DNA from: Armatimonadota bacterium
GTDB lineage: Bacteria > Armatimonadota > Fimbriimonadia > Fimbriimonadales > ATM1
Direction: 5' to 3'
NCBI GenBank assembly: GCA_003577165.1
Contig: QEUM01000002.1
Coordinates: forward strand, 153,622-217,621
Length of the DNA stretch: 64,000 bases
Position 1 is the stretch's first letter. The number at the start of each line of letters is the position of its first letter. Below the pieces are notes generated by a model that was not told the origin of the DNA, did not search any database, and worked only from the letters and a program-made list of their open reading frames with translations. A program made the translations under genes and the position numbers. Positions 54,172 through 63,321 of this stretch are shown piece by piece.

Positions 54172-54903
54172 TTAGTTCTGCTTGATGGATTCCTCGAAGA
54201 AGAGGATGTCGGGGGCCGTCGGCCCTACTGTGTCCTCCTCGCCGCAGAGCAGAGCCACGTAGATCTTGCCCGCGACGATCGAGACGCCCGTCTTCGTGAT
54301 GAGCTCGCTCTCTTCGAGGCCGTCGATCCTGACCGTGAAGTCGTAAGTGCCCGCCGCGAGGTTGATTGACCGAGTCGCGGCGAACTCCAGTCCGTCCACG
54401 ATCTCGTTGAGTGCCCCGGACCGGAATATGTCTACACTCGGGGTCTGCGCCGAGGGCTTTCGGTTGTATCCGTGAACCCAAATAATCCGGGCGTTGGAGC
54501 CGGTTGGCCGCGTCCGGGTCACTTCGGGTGCAATGAGTCGGGCCGGCTCCTGGAAACCTGTAGGGCTGCCTAGCCCTACGGCAAAGACGTGAAAACTAAT
54601 CTCGTCCCGCTTTTCGACGAGGATGCTATCCAGCAGGTTGGACGTGCCCGCCTCGAACGCGTCGAAGAACACCTCTCGCTCCCGGTTCTCCAACTCTGCG
54701 AAGTCCGCCATTGATGCCTGGTAAGCGACGTTCGCCTGGTTCAGGCTGTCGTCCACGAAGAAGTCCGTGCCCGCAAGATCCGGCACGGCATTCGTGTACC
54801 GGAAGAAGATCTTGAGAACATCTTGGACGCTTCCGCCACAACCCGAAATCCAGGTTAGGAAGAAGGCGGAAGAGAGCAAAAAAATCCGTCGCGTCAGGCG
54901 CAA
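54172..54903 (-). CDS. Lipoprotein with DUF4397 domain
   Basis: 243 residues. A lipoprotein signal peptide (ends WISGCGG; Cys at 22) would be lipidated and anchored. The body shows DUF4397-type strands (YTNAVPDLAGTDFFVDDSLNQANVAYQASMADFAELENRER) ending in FTVRIDG and KIYVALLCG. DUF4397 proteins are extracytoplasmic, of unknown function. It stands alone between the carboxypeptidase and dtxR genes, all on the minus strand. Confidence 0.85.
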   Translation of the reverse strand: MRLTRRIFLLSSAFFLTWISGCGGSVQDVLKIFFRYTNAVPDLAGTDFFVDDSLNQANVAYQASMADFAELENREREVFFDAFEAGTSNLLDSILVEKRDEISFHVFAVGLGSPTGFQEPARLIAPEVTRTRPTGSNARIIWVHGYNRKPSAQTPSVDIFRSGALNEIVDGLEFAATRSINLAAGTYDFTVRIDGLEESELITKTGVSIVAGKIYVALLCGEEDTVGPTAPDILFFEESIKQN

Positions 54904-54962
54904 GAGCGCATCACCTCAGTCCGTGGATACTGACGGCCGAGTATACCAGTCTGTTTCCCGCC

Positions 54963-56171
54963 TCAGAGAATTGACCGAAGCCAGGCGTCGAACCCCGCCC
55001 AGTTCTCCTCGCACGTGGGCAGGATCTGGGAAGTCGGGAGGACGAAGTCGGTGCCTCGGAGTTCCACCGCGTACGCCGCGGTCCTGAACTGGTCGTAGAG
55101 CCAGTCGTTGCTCACGCCGGAGGCCACGTACAGGGTCGTCGAGGTTTGGCCGAGGGTGTACGTGTGGCCTCCCGAGGCTGTCATCGCGTTTCGGTAGGCT
55201 AAGCCGACCGTATGCAACCACCCAGAGTCAGGCGCAGACGCGGTGGTATAGCCCCAGGGATAAAGAACCAGTTCCCCGTAAGAGTGGTAGTCCACGAAGC
55301 CGCGAGCGTTCCCTACGGCGATCGCTAAGTCTCGAACCGCCACCGCTTCGGGCTCGCTGAATGGAGCCGTGCCCCGGTAGGTGTCGGCGCCTGTGTTCCC
55401 GCTGCTCCCTTGGCCCCCCCAGCCCTTCGCGTAGTTCCGATTCACGTCCACGCCGTAAGTGCCGTTTCCGTTGTTTCGCCGGTTCTTCCGCCAATAGCGG
55501 TTGTTCGTCCAGGTGTACTCGTATCCGTCGGGGTTCTGCACAGGAACGACGTAGAGGTAGGTTCGGTAGGAGAGCACCGCGTACTCGTAGTCCACCTTCG
55601 AGCGCTCCAGAAGTTGCTCGAAGATGTACATCTGCACGGGCGGGCTGATCCACTCCCGCGCATGCACACCCGCCGTGAGAATCACTTTGATGGTGGAGGG
55701 CAGGGTCGGAAGAACGCGGATCTGGGGCGGTCGCGGCCCGTGAAGCAAGTAAGCCCAGATCGGCCGACCCTGGATGCTGGTTCCGATCTGCTGCCGTGAG
55801 ACCCGCGTCGGGTTCTGCGTCCGCCACACCTCGTACTGGGCGATGATCTGGTCGTAGCGGAGGTACTGGGTCCGATAATCGTCCTCAGCCCCGCCTCCAT
55901 AGCGGCTCGCCCAGTCCTTCGGATCCGGCAACTCGGAGACAACCACCCACGGCAGCATCAGGCGGAGGAGTTCCCCTTCCTGGCCGGGCCCGAGAATCAG
56001 GTCTGTCGTGCCAAGAGTTACAAAGTCCGAATACAGCCCAAGACTGCAGTCCGAGACCCGCTGTGCGGCGGCGGCGTCAGGAACCGCCACGCGAATCCGC
56101 TTCCAGCCGCTCCCGAGTACGGCCGAAGCCGCAAAGGCGAGCAATACGAACGAAAAGAAAGCCCTCTTCAT
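54963..56171 (-). CDS. Secreted M14 zinc carboxypeptidase
   Basis: 402 residues with a signal peptide (MKRAFFSFVLLAFAASAVLG). The zinc ligands are His170, Glu173 (GVHAREWISP) and His296 (DYHSYGELVLYPWG); the catalytic Glu370 is in YAVELRGTD. A short propeptide-like region precedes the domain. The S1' specificity region is close to carboxypeptidase A/B types (VDVNRNYAKGWGG). It removes C-terminal residues of peptides outside the cell. ATG 56171 has GAGGGG about 9 bases upstream. Confidence 0.94.
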   Translation of the reverse strand: MKRAFFSFVLLAFAASAVLGSGWKRIRVAVPDAAAAQRVSDCSLGLYSDFVTLGTTDLILGPGQEGELLRLMLPWVVVSELPDPKDWASRYGGGAEDDYRTQYLRYDQIIAQYEVWRTQNPTRVSRQQIGTSIQGRPIWAYLLHGPRPPQIRVLPTLPSTIKVILTAGVHAREWISPPVQMYIFEQLLERSKVDYEYAVLSYRTYLYVVPVQNPDGYEYTWTNNRYWRKNRRNNGNGTYGVDVNRNYAKGWGGQGSSGNTGADTYRGTAPFSEPEAVAVRDLAIAVGNARGFVDYHSYGELVLYPWGYTTASAPDSGWLHTVGLAYRNAMTASGGHTYTLGQTSTTLYVASGVSNDWLYDQFRTAAYAVELRGTDFVLPTSQILPTCEENWAGFDAWLRSIL

Positions 56172-56225
56172 CTCCCAAATCCCCTCACTCACGAGGGACG
56201 AGGCGAGACGGATTGCCCGTTCGGC

Positions 56226-56265
56226 AAAAAAAGAATTCAGCCGGGCCGGAGCCTCGGCTGAATTC
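56226..56265 (-). terminator. Terminator of the PEP-CTERM gene
   Basis: On the minus strand an 11-bp perfect stem (56255-56265 with 56233-56243; 11-base loop) is followed by seven Ts. It lies 20 bases after the stop at 56285. Confidence 0.95.
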
Positions 56266-56284
56266 GTGCGCCTCTAACGCGTGC

Positions 56285-56932
56285 TTACTTGCGTCGGCGA
56301 GCAGCCAGCGCGGCAAGGCCAGCGCCAAGAGCCAGCAGAGTGGCGGGCTCAGGAACCGCTTCGACTTCGACAGCAAGATAGTCGATCGTGCCGATGTCGC
56401 CACCAGCGCCGTCACCGACGTAGATTGTCCACGTGCCGTTCGGGTCCGTTCCGTCGTAGGCGTCGAGGCCGGGAAGGCCGGTCGCGCCCGCGTCCGGAGT
56501 CCACGTCGAGGCCGGGACCGGGTTGCCCGTCCCGCCGATACCCTCAGCGCTCGGGAAGCCGCCATCGTTGTCGAACTTCTGAAGGTTCGCGATGATGAAG
56601 TCCGAGGACGAACCGCAGCAGCCAGTGCCGTCGTCGGCAGGCTCAGCAAAGCCCGGTCGAGAGAACATCGTCGTGACCACGCCCGTCGGGCCCTTGACCT
56701 TCATAACGAGGTCGCCGACCCACGTGTGGTCGAGGCGAATGTGAATGTTGACGTCCGTGGTCACGGTGCCCATGCCCGAAACGGCGACGGTGCCAGAGGC
56801 CATAGAGCCCAGGGAGCCATCGTACGTGTCATCGGGAATGGGGATGCCGAGACCGGGACCGCTCGAGAAAAGCGCTGCATTGCCCGCAGCGCCCATTGCC
56901 GCCATACCGGCGAGCAGAATTGTCTTCTTCAT
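56285..56932 (-). CDS. PEP-CTERM-anchored exported protein with P-domain-like fold
   Basis: 215 residues: a signal peptide (MKKTILLAGMAAMGAAGNAA), a beta-rich domain of the proprotein-convertase P type (IHIRLDHTWVGDLVMKVKGPTG, DPNGTWTIYVGDGAGGDIGTIDYLAVEV), then a PEP-CTERM sorting tail (VPEPATLLALGAGLAALAARRRK, that is VPEP, span, Arg-rich end). The tail is processed by an exosortase, which is not in the window. A CC pair in GTGCCGSSS may form a disulfide. GAGGAG is about 10 bases before ATG 56932. Confidence 0.93.
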   Translation of the reverse strand: MKKTILLAGMAAMGAAGNAALFSSGPGLGIPIPDDTYDGSLGSMASGTVAVSGMGTVTTDVNIHIRLDHTWVGDLVMKVKGPTGVVTTMFSRPGFAEPADDGTGCCGSSSDFIIANLQKFDNDGGFPSAEGIGGTGNPVPASTWTPDAGATGLPGLDAYDGTDPNGTWTIYVGDGAGGDIGTIDYLAVEVEAVPEPATLLALGAGLAALAARRRK

Positions 56933-56966
56933 AGGATCCTATCTCCTCTCGGAATGAATTAGGGAC

Positions 56967-57004
56967 AAAAAAGCCCCCGTCGAAGGGCATTATACACACG
57001 GGGC
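56967..57004 (-). terminator. Terminator of gyrA, overlapping the next promoter
   Basis: On the minus strand an imperfect GC stem (57004-56998 with 56980-56973, one bulged base) is followed by six Ts (56972-56967). The loop contains a TATAAT. The hairpin begins about 60 bases after the gyrA stop at 57065. Confidence 0.75.
56989..56994 (-). promoter_or_regulatory. -10 box of the PEP-CTERM gene inside the gyrA terminator loop
   Basis: Perfect TATAAT on the minus strand, about 57 bases before ATG 56932. The predicted transcript start lies in the right arm of the terminator hairpin. The -35 is poor. Confidence 0.6.
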
Positions 57005-57064
57005 GCCTGAATCGAACGGCCGATTCTCGAGTGCGGCCAAAACAGGCAGATTTGCCAGCGAGCC

Positions 57065-59557
57065 CTATTCTTCGCCCGAATCCGTCTCTTTGACTACCCG
57101 GGCCATGCCCGAAACCGAGTCCCCAGGCGCCAGGTCGATGATCTTCACGCCCTGAGCGATCCGGCCCACCTGTCGAATCTCCTTCACCCGGACTCGAATC
57201 GCCTTGCCACGGCTCGACATCACCACCAACTTGTCGTCTTTGTCCACGATCTCCGCCCCAATGACCTTCCCCGTCTTTGCGGTCACGTTCATGGTGATCA
57301 GGCCCTTGCCGCCCCGCTGCTGTGGCCGATACTCCTCCAGAGGGGTCCGCTTGCCGAAGCCGTTCTCTCCCACAACCAGGACGTCCAACTTGGGGTTGTC
57401 CACGATGTCCGCAGATACGACTTCGTCGTCCTTCGCGACCGTCATCCCACGGACGCCGCCCGCTGCGCGGCTCCGGCCCGTCAACTGCTTCTCGCTGAAG
57501 CGGATGCTCATCCCATTTCGAGTGATCAGGAGCAGGTCCTGGTCGCCCCGGCTTCGCATCACCCAGCCCAGTTCGTCACCCTCCTCGATGTCGAACGCCC
57601 GCAAGCCGTTCGCACGGAGGTTTCCGAAGGCCGAAATCGGCGTGCGCTTCGCCTCACCTCGCCGGGTCACCATCACGAGGTACCCCTCGCCCTGGATGTC
57701 GCGAACGTTCATGACGGCAGTGACCCGTTCGCCGCTCTCGATCTGGATGTAGTTAATGACGGGCGTTCCCTTGCTGTACCGGCCGCTCTCCGGGATTTCG
57801 TACGCCTTCAGCCTGTAGACGCGGCCCTTGTCCGTAAAGAAGAGGATGTAGTTGTGCGTTGTCGCCTCGAACAGTTGAGCGACTTCGTCTTCCTGCTTCA
57901 CGGTCTGCCCGACGACTCCCTTGCCGCCCCGTCTCTGACTTCGGAAGGCGTCCACGCTCATCCGCTTGATGTAGTTGTCACGGCTGATGCAGATGATCGT
58001 CGGCTCGTCGGGGATCATGTCCTCTTCGCCGATCTCGTCCGCTTCGTGCGGGACGATCTTCGTCCGCCGTTCGTCTCCGTGGCGCTTTCTCAGGTCTGCC
58101 AATTCGTCTCGTAGAATCGAGTCCAGCCGAGCGGGCGACGATAGGATGTCCAAGAGGTTCGCTATGCGTCGAAGGATGGACTTGTAGTCGTCCTCCAACT
58201 TCTGCTGCTCCAGGCGCGTCAGGCGCCTCAATTGCATGTTCAGGATGACGTTCGCCTGGAACATCGTCATACCGAAACGCAGCACCATCTCACGCCGCGC
58301 CTCTTCTGCGTCCTCGCTCTCGCGAATCAGTTTGATGATCGCTTCGATGTTCGCTCGCGCGATCTGATAACCCTCGGAGATGTGCGCCTCTTCGAGCGCG
58401 CGGTTCAGTTCGTAGCGGGTTCGCCGCTCGATGACCGACCGTCTGTGTCGGATGTATTCGTCCAGCAGCGTCGTGACCGGAGCCACGCGGGGAACGCCTT
58501 CGACGAGGCTGAGCATGATCGCGCCGAACGTGGTCCGCAGGGAAGTGTGCTTCAGCAGGTAGTTCAGGACTTTTTGAGGATTCCCCTCGCGCTTGATGGA
58601 GATCTCGACCCGCATCCCCTTCCGGTCGCTGTAGTCCACCACGTTGCTGATCGCATCCTGCTTCTTGTTCTTGATGATCTCCGCGATCTGCAGCACCAGC
58701 GTCTGCTTGTTCACCTGGTAAGGAATCTCGCTGACGACGATGACGCTTCGCCCCCCCTCCGCCGTCTCGATTGCCGTTTTCGCCTGCACGTGGATCGAGC
58801 CGCGGCCGGTCTCGTACATGTTGCGGATGCCTTTCGTCCCCAGAATCAGCCCGTAAGTAGGGAAGTCCGGCCCCGGCAGCACCTTCATGATCTCGTCCAA
58901 GGTGCAGTTCGGCTTCTCCATTCGCAGGAGCACGGCGTCCACGACCTCGCACAGATTGTGCGGAGGCATGTTCGTCGCCATTCCCACGGCGATTCCGGAC
59001 GCGCCGTTGCAGAGCAGATTCGGGAACTTGCCTGGAAGAACCATCGGCTCGTTCACCGTTTGGAGGTAGTTCGGAGTCCAATCCACAGTCTCGCGGTCGA
59101 TGTCTTCGAGCATCTCCATCGCGATCCGGCTCAGCCGAGCCTCCGTGTAGCGCATCGCTGCGGGAGGATCTCCGTCGATGCTCCCGAAGTTGCCCTGCGG
59201 GTCTATCAGCGGATAACGGAGCGAAAAGTCCTGGCCCATTCGAACCAGGGTCGGATAGATGACTTCCTGCCCGTGGGGGTGATAGTTGCCCTGACACGCG
59301 CCGCAGATTTGAGCGCACTTCGTCCTCGCCCGATCCGCCGTCCAGTTGCCCTCGCGCATCGCATACAAGATGCGGCGCTGCACCGGCTTGAGTCCGTCGC
59401 GGACGTCCGGGAGGGCGCGCGCGATGATAACGCTCATCGCGTAGTTCAGATAGGAGCGGCTCATCTCCTCGGAGATGGGCACGGTAAGCAGCGCTTCGGG
59501 TTCTTCTGGCAAGATGATTCCTTCGCGGCGTCGCCTCGTCGCCGGGCGCGCCGACAC
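57065..59557 (-). CDS. gyrA: DNA gyrase subunit A
   Basis: 830 residues. Catalytic Tyr137 (AAMRYTEARL) and the breakage-reunion domain are complete. The C-terminal beta-pinwheel has the canonical GyrA box QRRGGKG, and a later degenerate copy (QQRGGKG), so it is gyrase and not ParC. The quinolone pocket differs: the position of E. coli Ser83 is Glu98 and of Asp87 is Pro102 (HGQEVIYP). A cysteine-rich segment (KCAQICGACQG) precedes it. It starts at ATG 59557; the C-terminus ends in an acidic tail (TDSGEE). Confidence 0.97.
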   Translation of the reverse strand: MSARPATRRRREGIILPEEPEALLTVPISEEMSRSYLNYAMSVIIARALPDVRDGLKPVQRRILYAMREGNWTADRARTKCAQICGACQGNYHPHGQEVIYPTLVRMGQDFSLRYPLIDPQGNFGSIDGDPPAAMRYTEARLSRIAMEMLEDIDRETVDWTPNYLQTVNEPMVLPGKFPNLLCNGASGIAVGMATNMPPHNLCEVVDAVLLRMEKPNCTLDEIMKVLPGPDFPTYGLILGTKGIRNMYETGRGSIHVQAKTAIETAEGGRSVIVVSEIPYQVNKQTLVLQIAEIIKNKKQDAISNVVDYSDRKGMRVEISIKREGNPQKVLNYLLKHTSLRTTFGAIMLSLVEGVPRVAPVTTLLDEYIRHRRSVIERRTRYELNRALEEAHISEGYQIARANIEAIIKLIRESEDAEEARREMVLRFGMTMFQANVILNMQLRRLTRLEQQKLEDDYKSILRRIANLLDILSSPARLDSILRDELADLRKRHGDERRTKIVPHEADEIGEEDMIPDEPTIICISRDNYIKRMSVDAFRSQRRGGKGVVGQTVKQEDEVAQLFEATTHNYILFFTDKGRVYRLKAYEIPESGRYSKGTPVINYIQIESGERVTAVMNVRDIQGEGYLVMVTRRGEAKRTPISAFGNLRANGLRAFDIEEGDELGWVMRSRGDQDLLLITRNGMSIRFSEKQLTGRSRAAGGVRGMTVAKDDEVVSADIVDNPKLDVLVVGENGFGKRTPLEEYRPQQRGGKGLITMNVTAKTGKVIGAEIVDKDDKLVVMSSRGKAIRVRVKEIRQVGRIAQGVKIIDLAPGDSVSGMARVVKETDSGEE

Positions 59558-59697
59558 CCCGTCGGGACGGCCCTGGAAGGGACGAGAAAAGCCAGCGAAT
59601 TGTACCTAAAACGGCCCCCTCCACCCTCACCGAACCGCCGATTCCAGGCTGCGCGTCTATACTATCGGTCGCGCCTGCTTCGGGCGCCGGAGGTTGA

Positions 59698-60435
59698 ATG
59701 TTTAAGGTGAAGTGGCTGGCCCTGTTATCGCTGATTCTCGCGCTTCCGTTCGTCTACGGAGGTTGCGGTGGCGGTGGAACGTCCGACCCCGTTCAATTCA
59801 CCCTCGTGAGAGTCGAATGTCCGGGCCAAGACCCGATCAACATCGAAGTCGGCATGGTCATCCAGTTCGTGCTCGCCGGCTACGATGCGTCCTTCAATCG
59901 TTATGTTGTGACGGCTGAGTCGTGGTCGATGACGAACGTCACTGGAGCCCCCGGAACACTCAACGCCAGCGGCCAATTCACCGCCACAGGAACCGGGACC
60001 GCGAGAATTGTGGCGACCTTCACGGGCTACACGGTCCAAAACCTCGACATTGTCGTGCGGCCAGTGCAAGCGCGCGTCTCCGGGAGCGTTCGAGCGAGTA
60101 CGAACGGTGCGGGAATCCCAAGTGTGTGGGTGAGATTCTATAACGCGTCGGACGTGCTCGTCGGCGAGGCGATCACCAACTCGTCGGGAACATTCCTCGC
60201 GTCCGTGCCCACCACTGCCACCAAAGTCAACTTGCGAGCCGACAACCTGCCATCCGGGTGGTACAAGGAGTGGGTTTACAGAAACGTCCGCTACAGCGCG
60301 ACGATCTCCGGCTGTCACGCCGTGATGGTCCTCAACGTTCCGCTTGCGAACGGTCAGACGAGCACGATGGCAGACCCCATCTTCCTCGATAGCACCGTCA
60401 ACCCTCCGCCCCCCCCGCCTGACGGCTGCTCCTGA
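59698..60435 (+). CDS. Lipoprotein with Ig-like and carboxypeptidase-regulatory-like domains
   Basis: 245 residues. A lipoprotein signal peptide ends FVYGGCGGGG (Cys at 23). Residues 35-120 look Ig-like/BIG2 (SGQFTATGTGTARIVATFTGY). Residues 128-210 match the carboxypeptidase-regulatory-like pattern (VSGSVRASTNGAGIPSVWVRFYNA). A proline run near the end (PPPPPPDGCS) carries a last cysteine. ATG 59698 has GGAGG 4 bases upstream. Role unknown; probably an adhesive or matrix-facing surface lipoprotein. Confidence 0.85.
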   Translation: MFKVKWLALLSLILALPFVYGGCGGGGTSDPVQFTLVRVECPGQDPINIEVGMVIQFVLAGYDASFNRYVVTAESWSMTNVTGAPGTLNASGQFTATGTGTARIVATFTGYTVQNLDIVVRPVQARVSGSVRASTNGAGIPSVWVRFYNASDVLVGEAITNSSGTFLASVPTTATKVNLRADNLPSGWYKEWVYRNVRYSATISGCHAVMVLNVPLANGQTSTMADPIFLDSTVNPPPPPPDGCS

Positions 60436-60595
60436 TCCCACGCAGTCCCGCGGTGTGTGACCCGCCGTCCTGGCGGAGACACGTGATCGCGTCGGCACGG
60501 CGCGTCTTCGCCGACGTTCCTTAGCCGAACGAAACGACTCGACTTTCTGCGCGACTTCGAGCGCGCGTCGTGAGAGCGTGTCATGATTCTCGTGG

Positions 60596-62290
60596 ATGCT
60601 CGTTTACGAGATGCGGCCTACTGGTGAGGTGGTCGTCCCCTTCGACGGACCTCTCCTTCTCGAAACTCCCATTTACAACAAAGGCACCGCGTTTCCGCAG
60701 AGCGAAAGGGTCGAGTTCGGACTCGAAGGCCTCCTCCCCCCCCACGTCACGGACCTCGAAGAGCAGACCGAACGAGTCTGGGAAGAGCTCTGTTTCATGC
60801 CCTCCCAAGAGCAGAGGCACATCTACCTTCGAAGCCTTCAGGATCGAAACGAAGTCCTGTTCTACAACCTACTGCTAAGCCACCTTGAGGAGACCATGCC
60901 CCTCATCTACACGCCGGTGGTCGGGTGGGCGTGCAGACACTTCAGCCACATCTACCGAAGACCGAGGGGACTCTTCATCGCGCACCCGAACCGAGACAAC
61001 ATCGCGCGCATTCTTCGTCATCGGCCGTTCCGGGATGTGGACGTCATCGTCGTCACGGACGGCGAGCGCATCCTCGGCCTCGGAGATCAAGGCGCGGGGG
61101 GGATGGGAATCCCGATCGGCAAACTCTCGCTGTACACGCTTTGTGGAGGCATCCACCCGGCGAGAACTTTGCCGATCGTCCTCGACTGCGGGACGGACAA
61201 CGAAGAGCGCCTTCGCGATCCGCACTACCTCGGTTGGAGGCATCCGAGAATTCGCGGCGAGGATTACGTCGCATTCATGGACGCATTCGTGCGCGCCGTG
61301 CGGGACGAGTTCCCCGGTGTGCTCCTCCAATGGGAGGACTTCTCGCGCGACAACGCCTCCTTCCTCCTGGAGAGATACCAGGACGATCTCTGCACCTTCA
61401 ACGACGACATTCAAGGCACAGCTGCGGTCACCCTCGCGGCGATGCTCTCGGCCTTGGAGATTACGAACGCCGGCCTCGCCGACGTTCGCATGGTCCTGCT
61501 CGGCGCCGGCTCGGCGGCCGTCGGCATCGCGGACCTCTTCCTCGCGGCGCTCGCGAAGCGCGGAATCAGCGAGCGAGACGCGCTCCAGAGCGTGTGGCTG
61601 CTCAACTCGCGCGGCCTCGTCACTGAGGACATCGAAGGCCTTCAGCCGTTCCAGCGCAAGTTCGCGAAGTCGAGCGACGACCTGAGTGGCTGGCCCCCCC
61701 CGAAGGGGGGGCGGTACGGGCTCGCCGAAGTGGTGAACAATGTCAAGCCAAACACGCTGATCGGAGTTTCGGGCCAACCCGGGCTCTTCACCGAAGAGGT
61801 CGTGCGCTCGATCGCGAGAGCGGCCCCCCACCCGATCATCCTTCCTCTTTCGAACCCGACTTCGCGCTCGGAGGCCGTTCCGGAGGATCTCCTTCGTTGG
61901 ACCGAGGGCCGTGCCATCGTCGCCACAGGCAGTCCGTTCCCGCCGGTCCTGCTTCACGGCCGCGACCATCCGATCGCGCAGTGCAACAACAGTTACGTGT
62001 TTCCGGGCCTCGGGCTCGGGGTGCTCGCGAGCGGCGCGAAGCGCGTTCTGCCCTCGATGTTTCTTGCCGGGGCCGAGGAGCTGTCGAGATGCGCTCTCGA
62101 GGCGGGCAAGGGCGAGGCCGTTCTTCCGCCGCTTGCTTCCATCCGAGAGGTTTCACGTCGAATTGCGCTCGCCGTGGCCGAGGAGGCCGTGCGCACGCAA
62201 GTTGCGGAGCCCGCATCTCGCGAGTCCCTTGAATCTCGAATCGCTTCGCTCACCTGGTCTCCCGCCTACCCGCCGCTGACGAGGGCGTGA
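60596..62290 (+). CDS. maeA: NAD-dependent malic enzyme (MaeA type)
   Basis: 564-residue enzyme for oxidative decarboxylation of malate to pyruvate. It follows E. coli MaeA closely: LLETPIYNKGTAF, MPLIYTPVVGWACRHFS, VTDGERILGLGDQGAGGMGIPIGK (catalytic Tyr in IYTP, Lys in IPIGK), FNDDIQGTAAVT (metal Asp), LLGAGSAAVGIA (NAD loop), and ATGSPFPPV. ATG 60596 was chosen. Inside the gene a run of eight Cs, GAA and seven Gs (61693-61710) encodes WPPPKGG and could form a tight hairpin. It is the last plus-strand gene before the Rhs locus. Confidence 0.95.
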   Translation: MLVYEMRPTGEVVVPFDGPLLLETPIYNKGTAFPQSERVEFGLEGLLPPHVTDLEEQTERVWEELCFMPSQEQRHIYLRSLQDRNEVLFYNLLLSHLEETMPLIYTPVVGWACRHFSHIYRRPRGLFIAHPNRDNIARILRHRPFRDVDVIVVTDGERILGLGDQGAGGMGIPIGKLSLYTLCGGIHPARTLPIVLDCGTDNEERLRDPHYLGWRHPRIRGEDYVAFMDAFVRAVRDEFPGVLLQWEDFSRDNASFLLERYQDDLCTFNDDIQGTAAVTLAAMLSALEITNAGLADVRMVLLGAGSAAVGIADLFLAALAKRGISERDALQSVWLLNSRGLVTEDIEGLQPFQRKFAKSSDDLSGWPPPKGGRYGLAEVVNNVKPNTLIGVSGQPGLFTEEVVRSIARAAPHPIILPLSNPTSRSEAVPEDLLRWTEGRAIVATGSPFPPVLLHGRDHPIAQCNNSYVFPGLGLGVLASGAKRVLPSMFLAGAEELSRCALEAGKGEAVLPPLASIREVSRRIALAVAEEAVRTQVAEPASRESLESRIASLTWSPAYPPLTRA

Positions 62291-62681
62291 CACGCCGGTG
62301 TTCGGCTCTGTTTCTACTCGCTTTGTTGACGCTGGGTCTTGCTTGGGCCGTGGGGTTGCACGGGTGCACGGTGCACGCTCCGCGTGTGGGAAAGCGTGCA
62401 GGTTCGGGGTCCTGAGTTGGTGATCGCCGGCATTGAGTTATGGGCATGCGCCGGGGATCCGTTTGGAAGTGTTCGGGACACAGTTGATTAGGACAGGGAG
62501 TAGGGGGAAGTCAACTGGATTCTTTGAAGAACGGCGGGCTGTGTGAGTGAGGAGCACCGGAGTCACATGGTGCCCTCATCGACTTTTGGGTCCCAGACTG
62601 CTCTCCGTGGGATCGGAAGGTGTTGCCCCGATCTCAAGGGCACCCGGCGCCCTCCCAGTAGACCTTTCAGGAAAGAAAGCA
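62291..62681. other. Intergenic region without a supported gene
   Basis: 391 bases between the convergent malic enzyme and the Rhs-linked gene. Small frames on either strand have no ribosome binding site or recognisable sequence. A short palindrome GTGCACGGTGCAC occurs near 62364. I see no clear terminator, tRNA or repeat. Base composition becomes more AT-rich toward the Rhs side. Confidence 0.5.
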
Positions 62682-63317
62682 CTATCGAGCACGACTCAAC
62701 CAAACGAAAAGCTGCTCGTGCACGCCGCCACCAGTAGCTGGTACGAGTCGGTATCGCTCGTGCGCAATTCGCAATCCCGCGGTAGTCAACTCATAAGTGG
62801 TGACCTTTTCCCATCGGTCAACGCGTTTACCTCTGGTAGTACGAACCGAAGGAGGTCCCCCAATCCAGCGATCGTAAACGACCAATCGAGTAACAGCTCC
62901 ATTACGCCTACCCAGCTTAAATACATTGGCAAAGTCGTCTCGATAACGAAAGACCAAGGGCTCTGCCTTGTGCTCCGTCGTGAGCCAAAAGACTGATTGC
63001 GCCCAATTAGGAATAGGTGCCGATAAGTGGATGAGCCGAGTACCGTTCCGCGCTGGAAATGCCGATGCGGAGGGTCGCGGTGACTCGACGCGTCCTGCCC
63101 CGTCTCTCGAAGAAACATCCACAGACGATGTCCAAATGAGCCTAGCTGATGCCTTATAGGAAAGCACAGCGATTTGACCATGGTTTGAGCTCTCAAGTGT
63201 GACTTGTGCCTGTTGTTGAGCGCCGGAATGCAGCCAAACGAAGGTTTGAGTATATGGGTTCTCCTGATGGTAATGCCAATTTGCGAACACCCACAGAAGC
63301 GTAGGGATGGCGATCAT
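62682..63317 (-). CDS. Possible immunity protein for the adjacent Rhs toxin
   Basis: 211 residues from ATG 63317, five bases after the Rhs stop. The N-terminus has a hydrophobic segment (MIAIPTLLWVFANW) that could be a signal or anchor, then a basic, strand-rich body with LRKFRLL-like upstream sequence excluded by this start. Notable parts are WHYHQENPYTQTFVWLHSG, PIPNWAQSVFWLTTEHKAEPLVFRYRDDFANVF and RWEKVTTYELTTAGLRIAHERYRLV. No family recognised. Position directly behind an Rhs tip is the usual place for the immunity gene, and export would suit a wall-directed toxin. Immunity is inference; other roles are possible. Codon use is visibly less GC-rich than in the rest of the window. Confidence 0.65.
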   Translation of the reverse strand: MIAIPTLLWVFANWHYHQENPYTQTFVWLHSGAQQQAQVTLESSNHGQIAVLSYKASARLIWTSSVDVSSRDGAGRVESPRPSASAFPARNGTRLIHLSAPIPNWAQSVFWLTTEHKAEPLVFRYRDDFANVFKLGRRNGAVTRLVVYDRWIGGPPSVRTTRGKRVDRWEKVTTYELTTAGLRIAHERYRLVPATGGGVHEQLFVWLSRAR

Positions 63318-63321
63318 ATGG

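Noticed and set aside
57001..57060. tRNA-like stretch after gyrA
   Set aside because: GAATCGAACGG resembles a T-loop by chance, but no cloverleaf, anticodon arm or CCA context is present.
62300..62460. Repeat or integration site near the Rhs locus
   Set aside because: GTGCACGGTGCAC is a short palindrome occurring once; no direct repeat, integrase or tRNA is nearby in the window.
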